The notes beneath the pieces are model-generated. The model saw nothing but the letters and a program-made list of their open reading frames with translations, did not search any database and was not told where the DNA came from. From Sphaerimonospora thailandensis (lineage in GTDB: Bacteria; Actinomycetota; Actinomycetes; Streptosporangiales; Streptosporangiaceae): DNA of 64,000 nucleotides. Position 1 is the stretch's first letter. Each line of letters opens with the position of its first letter. The stretch spans positions 1 through 64,000 of the forward strand of contig NZ_BOOG01000024.1 in NCBI RefSeq assembly GCF_016863115.1, written 5' to 3'. The translations under genes and the position numbers were made by a program. Shown here in pieces: positions 27,127-36,618 of this stretch.

Positions 27127-29226
27127 GTGCGGAACGCCGGAGCGTCAATCGATCCGCCGTCGGATCCGTTCGCGGCGGCTGCCCCGCCCGTTCCCGAGCC
27201 CGCCCCGCCCGTTCCCGAGCCCGCCCCGCCCGTTCCCGAGCCCGCCCCGGCTTCGTCTGCCGAGCCGGATCCGCCCGTCGGGTCCGTGACCACGCCGCGG
27301 GGTGCGGCTTCCGTTCCGTCATCGCCGTCCACGGCCGCGAGGAAGCATCCGGTACGCCCCGGCTCGGCGTCGCTGCCCCGCGGAGTGTCGGCCGACATCT
27401 TCGGTGACCGCATGCCGCACCCGGTCACGCCCGGCCGGCCCGACCACCAGAACAGCCTGCCGCCGCCCCCGCCGATCATGGAACCGTGGCCCGTCGCCGA
27501 CAGGACGGTGCGCGAGGAGCCCCCACCGTCCGTGCTCGACCCTGATTCGGAGCCGAAGAGCGCCCTTTTCCGTTACATCCTGGTCGGCGTGATCGGCCTG
27601 CTTCTTCTCGCCTATCTGGTGCCGGCCTTCGTGATGACGGGGCGGGTCCTGCCCGGCACCACCGTCCTCGGCGTCGACATCGGCGGGCAGACCAGGGAGC
27701 AGGCGGCCAAGGATCTGCGTGAGCGGCTGTACGCCCAGACCAGAACGCCGATCATCGTACGGCAGGGCACCCGGCGGCTCACCGTCAATCCGCAGGACGC
27801 CGGCCTGAGTCTCGACGTGGGGGCCACGCTGGCGCGGGTGGAGACGGGTTTCCCCAGCCCGGTGGAGGTCTGGAACGCGCTGACCAGCGGCCGGGAGATC
27901 CGGCCGGTGACCTCGGTTCACCAGCCGACCCTGGCCGCCGCGGTGAACAAGGAGATCGTCTCGGTCGTGGAGAGCCCGGGCCGGGAAGGGGGCGTCGAGT
28001 TCCGGGGACTCACCCCGGTTCCCGTGTATCCGAGGGTCGGCTATCGGATCGACCGGGAGACGGTCGCCCGGCAGATCGCGAAGGCCTATCTCGCCCCGGA
28101 GGTCACGGTTTCCGTGGTGACCCAGGTGGACCGGCCGAAGATCGCCAGAGCCGAGGTGCGACGCGCGCTGGACTGGGCCAGGCAGGCGGTCGCCGCGCCG
28201 CTCACGCTCACCGACGGGGTGACCTCCGTCCAGCTTCCGCCCGCCACGATCGCGGATCACCTCACCTTCGTGCCCGATCACGGCGCCCTGCGCCCGGCGT
28301 TCGACGCGCGACGTGCGCTCGCCGGACTGGAACGGCAAGCCGCGGGGCGGTGGTTCATCGATCGGAGGGAGGCGGCCAGGGACGCGACCTTCGTGATCGC
28401 CGGCGGCGGGCCGCGACTCGTTCACGCCCGGCCGGGCAAACGCATCGACACCGAGCGGTTGGCCGCCGACGTGATCAGTGCCCTCGACGGCGGCGTCAGC
28501 CGCACTGTCCGAGTGACGACGGTCGACGGGCCACCCCTCGTCTCGGACGAGGACGCGTCGAAGAAGGGGATCAAGGAGGAGATCGCCAGGTTCACCGTTC
28601 CCAATGCCTGCTGCTCGCCGAGCACCGACAACGTCGGCGCTGCCGCCCGGCTCGTGAACAACCGCCTGGTCGGGCCGGGGGAGACGTTCTCGCTGAACCA
28701 GGTCCTCGGCAGGCGGGACGCCGCGTCGGGGTTCGGCGGCGTGGCGAGTGCGACGGTGATCCGCGGGCAGAGTGGAACGGACGTGCCCGGGATCTCCTCG
28801 TTCGCCACGGCCATGCTGAACGCCGTGGTACGCGCGGGACTGGAGGTGGTCGACTATGTGCCGCCGGATGTCCATCAGCAGGGGGCTCCAGTCGGTCTGG
28901 AGGCCGCTGTCTCCTCCCCGCTGCCGGACCTGAAGTGGCGGAACGACTCGCCCCACGGCGTGCTGGTCCAGGCGTACGTCACCAAACGCGCGTTGCGGAT
29001 CGTGCTGTGGAGCACCAAACGGTTCGATGTGGAACTCCAGGGACCGGTCATCGGCGCCACCACGCATCTCACTCCCGTCAGCGGAGCGGGCGGCGCCTGC
29101 GTTCCCACGCCCGGCAGGGACGGCTTCACCGCTCAGGTGACGCGTGTCCTGCGGCAGAACGGCACGGTTGTGCGCCGGCAGGAGTTCCGGACCGTGTACG
29201 AGCCCCGCGCCGAGGTGATCTGCTGA
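27127..29226 (+). CDS. VanW family membrane-anchored protein
   Basis: 699 aa from GTG 27127, with GGAGGAG 9 nt upstream (an in-frame TTG lies at 27100). A proline-rich cytoplasmic head (about 145 residues) is followed by one membrane helix (ILVGVIGLLLLAYLVPAFVM) and a long extracellular part with YoaR-like putative peptidoglycan-binding repeats (LPGTTVLGVDIGGQT…). The VanW domain lies at about 495-640: FTVPNACCSPSTDNV, GETFSLNQVLGRR and GISSFATAMLNAVVRAGLEV. VanW occurs in some vancomycin-resistance clusters but its activity is unknown; here there are no van genes. A cell-wall role is likely. Confidence 0.85.
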   Translation: MRNAGASIDPPSDPFAAAAPPVPEPAPPVPEPAPPVPEPAPASSAEPDPPVGSVTTPRGAASVPSSPSTAARKHPVRPGSASLPRGVSADIFGDRMPHPVTPGRPDHQNSLPPPPPIMEPWPVADRTVREEPPPSVLDPDSEPKSALFRYILVGVIGLLLLAYLVPAFVMTGRVLPGTTVLGVDIGGQTREQAAKDLRERLYAQTRTPIIVRQGTRRLTVNPQDAGLSLDVGATLARVETGFPSPVEVWNALTSGREIRPVTSVHQPTLAAAVNKEIVSVVESPGREGGVEFRGLTPVPVYPRVGYRIDRETVARQIAKAYLAPEVTVSVVTQVDRPKIARAEVRRALDWARQAVAAPLTLTDGVTSVQLPPATIADHLTFVPDHGALRPAFDARRALAGLERQAAGRWFIDRREAARDATFVIAGGGPRLVHARPGKRIDTERLAADVISALDGGVSRTVRVTTVDGPPLVSDEDASKKGIKEEIARFTVPNACCSPSTDNVGAAARLVNNRLVGPGETFSLNQVLGRRDAASGFGGVASATVIRGQSGTDVPGISSFATAMLNAVVRAGLEVVDYVPPDVHQQGAPVGLEAAVSSPLPDLKWRNDSPHGVLVQAYVTKRALRIVLWSTKRFDVELQGPVIGATTHLTPVSGAGGACVPTPGRDGFTAQVTRVLRQNGTVVRRQEFRTVYEPRAEVIC
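27181..27249. repeat. 21-bp in-frame repeats in the VanW gene
   Basis: Three exact copies of GCCCCGCCCGTTCCCGAGCCC plus a partial fourth encode a PPVPEPA repeat in the cytoplasmic head. Confidence 0.85.
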
Positions 29227-29243
29227 ACACGACCTGGCCAGGG

Positions 29244-30422
29244 TCAGCCCGTTGACCTCGATGGCGGGATGACCAGGATCCGGTCGTCGCCGTCGCGCGG
29301 GTCTCCCCGGCCGTCCCGGTTGCTGGTGCTCACCCACAGCGTCCCGTCGGGGGCCGTGGCCACTGCGCGCAGCCTGCCGTACTCCCCGGAGTAGAGGGCG
29401 ACGGGCCGGCCCGGCCGGCCCGAGCCGTCCAGCGGAACGCGCCACAGCCGCCGTCCGCGCAGGGCCGCTGCCCACAGGGAGCCCTCGGCATAGGCGAGGC
29501 CGGACGGGGACGCCTCGTCGGTGGACCAGGTGAGCAGCGGGTCGGTGAACCCGGGCTTGCCGCCCACGCCCTCGACGTCGGGCCAGCCGTAGTCGCGGCC
29601 CTTCTCGATCAGGTTGATCTCGTCGTAGGTGTTCTGGCCGAACTCGGTGGCGTACATCCTGCCGTCGCCGTCCCAGGCGAGGCCCTGGACGTTGCGGTGG
29701 CCGTACGTCCAGACGAGGCTGCCGAAGGGGTTGCCGGGGGCGGGCCTGCCGTCGAGTGTCATCCGGAGGATCTTGCCGGCGAGCGAGTCCCGGTCCTGGG
29801 CCTGCCCCTCGTCGCCGGTCTCACCGGTCGACGCGTAGAGGCAGCCGTCGGGGCCGAAGGCCAGGCGGCCGCCGTTGTGGATGCCCCCCTTCGGGATGCC
29901 GGTCACGATCGCCACCGGGTCGGACAGTCCGCGGTCGCCGTAGCGGTACCGGACGATCCGGTTGTCGTCATCAGCCGTGAAATAGAGAAAAATGTAGCGA
30001 TCAGTGGAGTATGCGGGGGAAACGGCCACCCCGAGGAGGCCGCCCTCCCCACTCGGAGACACGCCTTCGATCACGTCGATCTGCCGCCGCCGGCCCTGCG
30101 GGGTCACACGGAACAGCCGCGCCGAGTCCCGCTCGGTCACCAGTGCGTCCCCACCGGGCAGAAACGCGATCGCCCAGGGCACGGAGAGTCCCCTCACCAG
30201 CGTGCGCGGCCCGTCGACCGAGGCAGGATCGCTCCCGTCCGCCGACGGCTGCGCGGTCGCCACCCTCGACGCGGGAGGCGCCGATCCGCCGTCCGTCCCC
30301 GAGCACGCGGCCAGCGCCGTACTGAGCACGGCGATCACCACCATCGTGATGGCGGTGCGCGGTGCGGTGGCCCGCCTCACCGCATGTTCGGCACCGGTCT
30401 CCGCCCTGCCCCTTGCGACCAT
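29244..30422 (-). CDS. PQQ-type sugar dehydrogenase lipoprotein
   Basis: 392 aa from ATG 30422, chosen because GGAGGAGG lies 8 nt upstream; an ATG at 30443 overlaps that site. The signal peptide ends in the lipobox LAAC, so the protein is anchored outside. It is a six-bladed propeller of the glucose/sorbosone dehydrogenase family: LSVPWAIAFLPGG, GEGGLLGVAVSPAY, GGIHNGGRLAFGPDG (catalytic His region) and WTYGHRNVQGLAWD. It oxidises sugars or related aldoses with PQQ; the substrate cannot be told. Divergent from the next gene across 77 bp. Confidence 0.85.
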   Translation of the reverse strand: MVARGRAETGAEHAVRRATAPRTAITMVVIAVLSTALAACSGTDGGSAPPASRVATAQPSADGSDPASVDGPRTLVRGLSVPWAIAFLPGGDALVTERDSARLFRVTPQGRRRQIDVIEGVSPSGEGGLLGVAVSPAYSTDRYIFLYFTADDDNRIVRYRYGDRGLSDPVAIVTGIPKGGIHNGGRLAFGPDGCLYASTGETGDEGQAQDRDSLAGKILRMTLDGRPAPGNPFGSLVWTYGHRNVQGLAWDGDGRMYATEFGQNTYDEINLIEKGRDYGWPDVEGVGGKPGFTDPLLTWSTDEASPSGLAYAEGSLWAAALRGRRLWRVPLDGSGRPGRPVALYSGEYGRLRAVATAPDGTLWVSTSNRDGRGDPRDGDDRILVIPPSRSTG

Positions 30423-30499
30423 TGTTCGAACCTCCTCCTCCACCCATACTCGTGACCGGTACGGAAGGTTCCCCGCGGCATTGATCTAAGGTTTGTGCC

Positions 30500-31432
30500 A
30501 TGAAGGTCTGGGTTCCCTCGCAGGACATCATGGACGCGCTGGCCGATCTCCCGGAGGGCCTCCCGAGGCTGGACTGCTCGATCTACGACGGTAACGGAAC
30601 CCTGCCCGGTGCGCCGGAGGAGGTCGAGATCTGGGTGCCGCGGCTCGGCTGGCTGCCCGGAATTCCGGACCTGCTCGGCCGCATGGGCAAGCTGGGCCTC
30701 CTGCAGACCGTGACCGCGGGCGTCGAGGCGTACCAGCCGCATCTGCCCGAGCACGCGGTGCTCTGCAACGCCCGGGGCGTACACGACGCGGGCACGGCGG
30801 AGTGGGTGGTCGGTGCGATGATCGCCATCCTGCGGGAGTTCCCCGGTTTCGCCCTCGCGCAGCAGCGGTGCGAATGGGACTACCACCACACCGCGGCGCT
30901 GGCCGACTCGACCGTGCTCATCGTCGGGTACGGCTCGATCGGTGCGGCGGTGGAGCGGCGCCTGGCCGGGTTCGAGGTGGACGTCATCCGGGTGGCGCGG
31001 ACCGCCAGGCAGAGCGGGAACGGTGACGTGCACGGCCAGGACGAACTGCCCGGGCTGCTCCCGGCGGCCGACGTGGTCGTGCTGCTGGTGCCCGCCACCC
31101 CCGCGACCGCGGGAATGGTGGATGCCGAGTTCCTGGCCGCGATGAAGGACGGCGCGGTCCTGGTGAACGCCGCGCGGGGCTCCGTCGTCGACGCCGACGC
31201 GCTGCTGCCGGAGTTGCTCGCCGGGCGGCTGCGGGCCGTCCTCGACGTGACTCCCGAGGAGCCGCTGCCGCCGGAGCATCCGCTGTGGACCGCCCCCGGC
31301 GTCTTCATCACCCCGCACGTCGCCGGCAGCACCCCCGCCTCGGCCCGGCGCACCCGGAAACTGGTCAGAGAGCAGATCATCCGCTATCTGACCGGCCGCC
31401 CGCTCGCCAACGTGATCACGGGTCAGTACTGA
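30500..31432 (+). CDS. D-2-hydroxyacid dehydrogenase
   Basis: 310 aa. NAD(P)-dependent reductase of 2-oxoacids. Rossmann motif VGYGSIGAAVERRL near residue 140, NAARGSVVDADALL with the catalytic Arg, EEPLPPEHPLWTAPGVFITPH with Glu and the catalytic His. Shorter at the N-terminus than SerA and without an ACT domain, so it is not the serine-pathway enzyme (that is serA at 43 kb). Likely glyoxylate/hydroxypyruvate-type; the substrate is unknown. Confidence 0.85.
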   Translation: MKVWVPSQDIMDALADLPEGLPRLDCSIYDGNGTLPGAPEEVEIWVPRLGWLPGIPDLLGRMGKLGLLQTVTAGVEAYQPHLPEHAVLCNARGVHDAGTAEWVVGAMIAILREFPGFALAQQRCEWDYHHTAALADSTVLIVGYGSIGAAVERRLAGFEVDVIRVARTARQSGNGDVHGQDELPGLLPAADVVVLLVPATPATAGMVDAEFLAAMKDGAVLVNAARGSVVDADALLPELLAGRLRAVLDVTPEEPLPPEHPLWTAPGVFITPHVAGSTPASARRTRKLVREQIIRYLTGRPLANVITGQY

Positions 31433-31669
31433 TCAGGCACCGAACACGGCATCGGTTCAAAGGATTCCGGAACGTGCCTACCCCGTGACCTTGGGTGCGT
31501 AGCGTGAACTCCATCGTGTACGGCTGCTTATCAGATCGGTGACGACTCGGGTGTTGTCCCACTCTCGATCAGCGGCTGTGCGCACACTGACCCTGTGACA
31601 GGGAGAGTAAAGCCGAGTCGAGGACGGCCGAATCGAGGGACGGCCGAGTCTCAAGGAACGGGAGGGGCA
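31433..31669. other. Intergenic region before the PAS-GGDEF-EAL gene
   Basis: No gene or clear hairpin. The open frame of the next gene extends back to 31595, but the ribosome site supports GTG 31670. Confidence 0.4.
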
Positions 31670-34585
31670 GTGACATCGCACCCGACCGGAGATGACGACC
31701 CAGGCGCGGCTCCATCTCCCACCCATGAGACGGCCGACGACACGACGTTCGCCGGACCCGCCGCGGAGGATTCCGCTGCGGAAGACGCGTCTGTGGCGGG
31801 CCCGGGCACATCGGACCGCGACACATCGGAGCGGGGCACATCGGAGCGGGGCGCGTCGGAAGCGGCGGCAGCGGATCCGACAGAAGCAGAGGCGACGCGT
31901 GTGAACGGCATGCGTCATCCCTGGGCCGCGGTCGCCGCCGCGAGCGGGATCGGCATGGCGGGCATCGTCGCCGCCCTGATCACAGGGGGAGCGTCCACCC
32001 TGATAGTGGCCGTCGCCGGGGTCGTCACGGGTCTTCTCGCGGCGGGCTCGCTCATCACGGCCGCGGCCCGGGTAGCGCCCGCCCACCGGCGGCAGCCCGC
32101 CGGCTGGCGGTGGCTCGCCAGCGGCTCGCTGACCTGGCTGCTCGGCGTCGGAGTGCGGCCGGCCGCCGACGGCACCCCGTTCGTGCTCACCTTCGCCGAC
32201 CTGCTGATGCTGGCCGGGTCGCTGCTGCTGGCGATCGGGACCGGCCTGTCCGTGCAACCGCCCGCGTACAGCCGCGGGGTCCTCAGACAGGGTGCCGACG
32301 CCTACCTGAGCGCGGCGTCGATCTTCGCGGTCGGCTGGGTGGCCCTCCTCGGGCCGGCATTCCACAAGGCGCAGGACGCCGGTGCCTTCTTCTTCACGAT
32401 GGCGCTTCCCGTGGTCTGCCTTCTCGCGGCATGTGCCGTGGCGCCGGCCGTCGTCGCGTCCCGCTCGGGCAACCGTGTCGTGGGGCTCACCGGCGTCGGC
32501 GTGCTGGGAGCCGTCACCGTCTCCGAACTCGCCACGGCGCTCGCCCGGCTGCAGGGGGACGTGCCGCCGCTGGCGGCCGGCCTCGTCGCCCCGGCCGCCT
32601 TCCTTGTCCTCGCCGCCGCCCCGTGGACGCAGCGTGAGCGGCCGCGCAAGCCGCCCCCCATGCCGGCCGCCGTGCCCCCCCGTGTGCTGGCCGCGGCGAC
32701 TCCGCTCGTCCTCGTGGCCGTCGCCACCGTCGTGGTGACCCTGTACGGCGTGGCCGGCCCGGACGGGACGCTCGCGGTGGCGGCCGGCTCCACCGTGCTG
32801 GTGCTGCTCGGCCGCCTGTTCGTGCTGCTCGTCGAGACCGCGGGAATGCGCCGCCTGGTCGACGTGGGCGAACGGCAACTGCGCCGGCTCGCCGAGAACA
32901 CGGGCGATGTCGTGCTGGTCTGCGACCACGGCGGCCTGATCGACGAGATCGGCCGGGACGTCGAGGCGATGTACGGCTACCGCCCGGACGAGCTGACCGG
33001 CCGTTCGATCTTCGACTACATCCATCCGGAGGACGTACCGGGCCTCCAGGCACTGCTGCGCCGCATGGCCGGCGCCGACGAGGACGGCGGCGCGCGTTCT
33101 CAGGAGATCTGCCGCATCGGCTGCCGGATCAGGGCGGCGGACGGCACCTGGCGGCCGACCGAGTCGGTCGCCACCCCACATGTCCGGAACAACGAGCTGA
33201 TCCTGGTCACCGTACGCGACATGAGCGACCAGGTCGCGCTGCGCAACCAGGTGACCCACCTCACCTTCCACGACGGGGTGACCGGGCTGCCCAACCGGGC
33301 CTACTTCGAGGAGCGTGTCAGGGAGGTCCTCACCCATCGCGGCGCCGGCGGCGCCGCCGTGATCTTCCTGGACCTCGACGGGTTCACCGCCGTGAACGAC
33401 TCCGTCGGCCATGCCAGCGGCGACTACCTGCTCGGTCAGGCCGCCCGGCGGCTGCGCTCAGCCGTACGGTCGGACGGCACGCTGGCCCGATGGGGCGGCG
33501 ACGAGTTCGCCGTGCTGCTGGAGGGCGGCATGGCGGGCAGTGGCATGGCGGGCAGTGGCATGTCGGGCAGCGACGCACAGACCGCGGTCGACCTGGCGGA
33601 GCGGCTTCTCCGCACGGTGTCGTCGGAGCCGTTCCGGGTCGCCGACCGGGACATGGCGCTGACCGCCAGCGTCGGCGTGGCCTTCGCCGAGGACGGGCTG
33701 ACCGCGGGGGACCTGCTGCGCAATGCCGACGTGGCGATGTCGCGGGCCAAGGGGCTCGGCGGGCGGCGGGTGGAGGTCTTCGCCACCCATATGCACGCCG
33801 ACGTCCTGCGCCGCCTGGAAATCGCCTCCGACCTGCAGCGGGCGCTGCTGGAGAACCAGTTCGCGATCGAGTACCAGCCCGTGGTCGACCTGGCCTCGGC
33901 ACGGGTCATGGCGGTCGAGGCGCTGGTCCGGTGGTGCCGCGGCGGCACGTTCGTGCCGCCGGAACAGTTCCTCGGGCCCGCCGAGGACACCGGGCTCATC
34001 GTGCCGCTGAGCGAATGGATCCTGCGCGAGGCGTGCCGCGAGGTCGCCGCGTGGCGGGCGGAGGGATGGGAGATCGGCCTGTCGCTCAACCTGTCGGTCC
34101 GCCAGATCACCGCTCCGCGGTTCGTCGAGACGGTGTCGGAGGCGCTGACCGACAGCGGGCTGCCCGCCGACGCGCTGACCCTCGAGGTCATCGAGGAGAT
34201 GTTGGTCGAGAACGCCGAGGACACCATCGGCAGGCTGTCGCAGCTGCGCGCCCTCGGTGTGCGGTTGGCGATCGACGACTTCGGCACCGGTTACGCCTCG
34301 CTCGCGTTCCTTCGCCAGGTCCCCGTAGACATGATCAAGATTGACCCGTCGTTCGTCTCAGGACTCGGCCGCGACGAGACCCTCACGCTGCTGACCCGTA
34401 CGATCGTGCGGCTCGGGCACGACCTGGGGCTGATCGTCGTAGCGGAGGGCATCGAGCGCCCCGAGCAGCTGGATCTGCTGCGTGAGATGGGTTGCACGCG
34501 CGGCCAAGGCTACCTGGTCGGCCGCCCCACCGCGGCCCACCGCATCGACTCTCTCAAACGCACCACCTTGCAGAACACCGGCTGA
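31670..34585 (+). CDS. Membrane PAS-GGDEF-EAL protein (c-di-GMP turnover)
   Basis: 971 aa from GTG 31670, with GGAGGGG 6 nt upstream. A low-complexity head (TSERG repeats) is followed by eight to ten membrane helices (about 85-395), then PAS (about 410-530: LRRLAENTGDVVLVCDHGG), GGDEF (intact at 609-613) and EAL (EALVRW, E750; DDFGTGYAS). Both enzymatic signatures are intact. A MAGSG repeat sits just after GGDEF. With the protein at 17.5 kb, this is the second bifunctional c-di-GMP enzyme in the window; the PAS domain could bind a ligand or cofactor. Confidence 0.88.
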   Translation: MTSHPTGDDDPGAAPSPTHETADDTTFAGPAAEDSAAEDASVAGPGTSDRDTSERGTSERGASEAAAADPTEAEATRVNGMRHPWAAVAAASGIGMAGIVAALITGGASTLIVAVAGVVTGLLAAGSLITAAARVAPAHRRQPAGWRWLASGSLTWLLGVGVRPAADGTPFVLTFADLLMLAGSLLLAIGTGLSVQPPAYSRGVLRQGADAYLSAASIFAVGWVALLGPAFHKAQDAGAFFFTMALPVVCLLAACAVAPAVVASRSGNRVVGLTGVGVLGAVTVSELATALARLQGDVPPLAAGLVAPAAFLVLAAAPWTQRERPRKPPPMPAAVPPRVLAAATPLVLVAVATVVVTLYGVAGPDGTLAVAAGSTVLVLLGRLFVLLVETAGMRRLVDVGERQLRRLAENTGDVVLVCDHGGLIDEIGRDVEAMYGYRPDELTGRSIFDYIHPEDVPGLQALLRRMAGADEDGGARSQEICRIGCRIRAADGTWRPTESVATPHVRNNELILVTVRDMSDQVALRNQVTHLTFHDGVTGLPNRAYFEERVREVLTHRGAGGAAVIFLDLDGFTAVNDSVGHASGDYLLGQAARRLRSAVRSDGTLARWGGDEFAVLLEGGMAGSGMAGSGMSGSDAQTAVDLAERLLRTVSSEPFRVADRDMALTASVGVAFAEDGLTAGDLLRNADVAMSRAKGLGGRRVEVFATHMHADVLRRLEIASDLQRALLENQFAIEYQPVVDLASARVMAVEALVRWCRGGTFVPPEQFLGPAEDTGLIVPLSEWILREACREVAAWRAEGWEIGLSLNLSVRQITAPRFVETVSEALTDSGLPADALTLEVIEEMLVENAEDTIGRLSQLRALGVRLAIDDFGTGYASLAFLRQVPVDMIKIDPSFVSGLGRDETLTLLTRTIVRLGHDLGLIVVAEGIERPEQLDLLREMGCTRGQGYLVGRPTAAHRIDSLKRTTLQNTG
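33527..33571. repeat. Three 15-bp in-frame repeats after the GGDEF motif
   Basis: GGCATGGCGGGCAGT twice, then a third copy with two changes, encoding GMAGS-GMAGS-GMSGS in a loop of the GGDEF domain. Confidence 0.85.
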
Positions 34586-34611
34586 GGCCCCCGCCGGGGC
34601 CTGCCGCCCGC

Positions 34612-34628
34612 ATCTCGGATGGCGAGAC
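34612..34628. promoter_or_regulatory. Putative NdgR-type operator upstream of ilvB
   Basis: ATCTCG-GATGG-CGAGAC, a 6-5-6 palindrome, 53 bp before the leader peptide start. A -35-like TTGACT follows at 34645-34650, so the site lies upstream of the promoter, an activator-like position. Same architecture as the sites at 44772, 48990, 62303 and 62373. Confidence 0.6.
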
Positions 34629-34680
34629 GGGTATTCCACATGATTTGACTCCGCCAGGGTCGATCGGACATCGTGGAGGC

Positions 34681-34728
34681 ATGCATAGCGGTGGGATCCT
34701 CGTAGTACTTCGCAGGCGCGCAGCCTGA
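34681..34728 (+). CDS. ilvB leader peptide (attenuator)
   Basis: [15 protein letters not shown], 15 codons, with a run of Ile-Leu-Val-Val-Leu. GGAGG is only 1 nt before the ATG, and TTGACT-N18-CATCGT ends about 7 nt upstream, so the message may be nearly leaderless. The 3' codons (GCGCGCAG, 34716-34723) pair exactly with CTGCGCGC at 34743-34750, which abuts the terminator. This is classical branched-chain amino acid attenuation. Confidence 0.8.
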   Translation: MHSGGILVVLRRRAA

Positions 34729-34749
34729 CGAAGCCCTCGGTCCTGCGCG

Positions 34750-34786
34750 CGCCCCAACTCCGCACAGCGGATGGGGCGTTTTTTGT
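34750..34786 (+). terminator. ilvB attenuator terminator
   Basis: CGCCCCAACTCCG, loop CACAG, CGGATGGGGCG, then TTTTTT: a strong intrinsic terminator with a 2-nt bulge, between the leader peptide and ilvB. Confidence 0.8.
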
Positions 34787-34832
34787 GCCAGCAGACACCA
34801 CCAGCCACAAGCTCTCCACAAGGAACGAGCCG

Positions 34833-36578
34833 ATGACCGAACAAATGACAGGTGCTCAGGCCCTCGTGCGGGCACTGGAACACGTCGGGGTCGACACGGT
34901 GTTCGGGATCCCGGGCGGCGCCATCCTCCCCGCCTACGATCCTCTCTACGATTCCACCAAGGTCCGGCACGTCCTTGTACGGCACGAGCAGGGCGCGGGC
35001 CACGCCGCCGAGGGATACGCGCAGGCGACCGGGCGGGTCGGCGTCTGCATGGCGACCAGCGGCCCCGGGGCGACCAACCTGGTCACCCCGATCGCCGACG
35101 CCTATATGGACTCGGTGCCGATCGTGGCGATCACCGGACAGGTGGCCTCCCCGATGATCGGGACCGACGCCTTCCAGGAGGCGGACATCTCCGGCATCAC
35201 CATGCCGATCACCAAGCACAATTTCCTGGTCACCCAGGCCGAGGACATCCCCCGGACCATCGCGGAGGCATTCCACATCGCCTCCACCGGCCGTCCGGGA
35301 CCGGTGCTGGTGGACATCGCCAAGGACGCGCTCCAGGCCACGACGACCTTCTCCTGGCCGCCGGTCATGCAACTCCCGGGCTACCGCCCGGTGACCCGGC
35401 CGCACTCGAAGCAGATCCGCGAGGCGGCGAGGCTGATGACGGAGGCCCGCCGGCCGGTCCTCTACGTCGGCGGCGGCGTGCACAAGGCCGGAGCCTCGGC
35501 CGAGCTGCGTGAGCTCGCCGAACTCACGGGCATCCCCGTCGTCACCACGCTCATGGCGCGTGGCACGTTCCCCGACAGCCACCCCCAGCACATGGGCATG
35601 CCCGGCATGCACGGCACGGTCTCGGCGGTCGGCGCGCTCCAGCAGTCGGACCTTCTGATCGCGCTCGGCACCAGGTTCGACGACCGGGTGACCGGCCGGC
35701 TCGTCAGCTTCGCGCCCAACGCGAAGGTCATCCACGCCGACATCGACCCGGCGGAGATCTCCAAGAACCGCCACGCGGACGTGCCGATCGTCGGTGACTG
35801 CCGTGAGGTCATCGGTGACCTGATCGCGGTGGTGCGGGGCGAGCAGGCCGCGGGCCGCAAGGGCGACTACAGCGAGTGGTGGCGGATACTCAACGGCTAC
35901 AAGGAGACCTACCCGCTGGGCTACGAGCAGTTCGCGGACGGCTCGCTCGCCCCGCAGTACGTCATGGAGCGGTTGAGCGCCATCGTCGGCCCCGAGGCGT
36001 ACTACGTCGCGGGTGTCGGTCAGCACCAGATGTGGGCGGCCCAGTTCGTCGGGTACGAGAACCCGGGCACGTTCATCAACTCGGGCGGGGCCGGCACGAT
36101 GGGCTTCGCCGTTCCGGCCGCGATGGGCGCGAAGATGGGCCGGCCGGACGCGACCGTGTGGGCCATCGACGGCGACGGCTGCTTCCAGATGACCAACCAG
36201 GAGTTGGCGACGTGCGCGATCGAGGGCGTGCCGATCAAGGTCGCGGTCATCGACAACGGTAGCCTCGGCATGGTCAGGCAGTGGCAGACGCTGTTCTACG
36301 ACGAGCGGTACTCCAACACCGACCTGCAGCAGGTCAGGCGGATCCCCGACTTCGTGAAGCTCGCGGAGGCGTACGGTTGTGTGGGCCTGCGCTGCGAGCG
36401 GCCCGAGGACGTCGACGCGACCATCCGCAAGGCGATGGAGATCAACGACGTGCCGGTCGTGGTCGACTTCGTCGTCCACCGGGACGCGATGGTCTGGCCG
36501 ATGGTCGCCGCCGGGACCAGCAACGACGACATCAAGTACGCCCGTGACATGGCGCCGAAGTGGGAGAGCGAAGAATGA
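34833..36578 (+). CDS. ilvB: Acetolactate synthase large subunit
   Basis: 581 aa. ThDP enzyme condensing pyruvate (or pyruvate with 2-oxobutyrate), first common step to Val/Leu/Ile. [11 protein letters not shown] and the ThDP glutamate in [19 protein letters not shown] region [10 protein letters not shown], ThDP-Mg motif GDGCFQM…NGSLGMV. ATG 34833 has AAGGAA 7 nt upstream; an in-frame GTG at 34785 lies in the terminator tail and is less likely. It starts the ilvBNC set behind an attenuator. Confidence 0.95.
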   Translation: MTEQMTGAQALVRALEHVGVDTVFGIPGGAILPAYDPLYDSTKVRHVLVRHEQGAGHAAEGYAQATGRVGVCMATSGPGATNLVTPIADAYMDSVPIVAITGQVASPMIGTDAFQEADISGITMPITKHNFLVTQAEDIPRTIAEAFHIASTGRPGPVLVDIAKDALQATTTFSWPPVMQLPGYRPVTRPHSKQIREAARLMTEARRPVLYVGGGVHKAGASAELRELAELTGIPVVTTLMARGTFPDSHPQHMGMPGMHGTVSAVGALQQSDLLIALGTRFDDRVTGRLVSFAPNAKVIHADIDPAEISKNRHADVPIVGDCREVIGDLIAVVRGEQAAGRKGDYSEWWRILNGYKETYPLGYEQFADGSLAPQYVMERLSAIVGPEAYYVAGVGQHQMWAAQFVGYENPGTFINSGGAGTMGFAVPAAMGAKMGRPDATVWAIDGDGCFQMTNQELATCAIEGVPIKVAVIDNGSLGMVRQWQTLFYDERYSNTDLQQVRRIPDFVKLAEAYGCVGLRCERPEDVDATIRKAMEINDVPVVVDFVVHRDAMVWPMVAAGTSNDDIKYARDMAPKWESEE

Positions 36579-36618
36579 GCGAGCGGGGCAACCAGACCTG
36601 CGCCGAAGGAGGGGCGGC

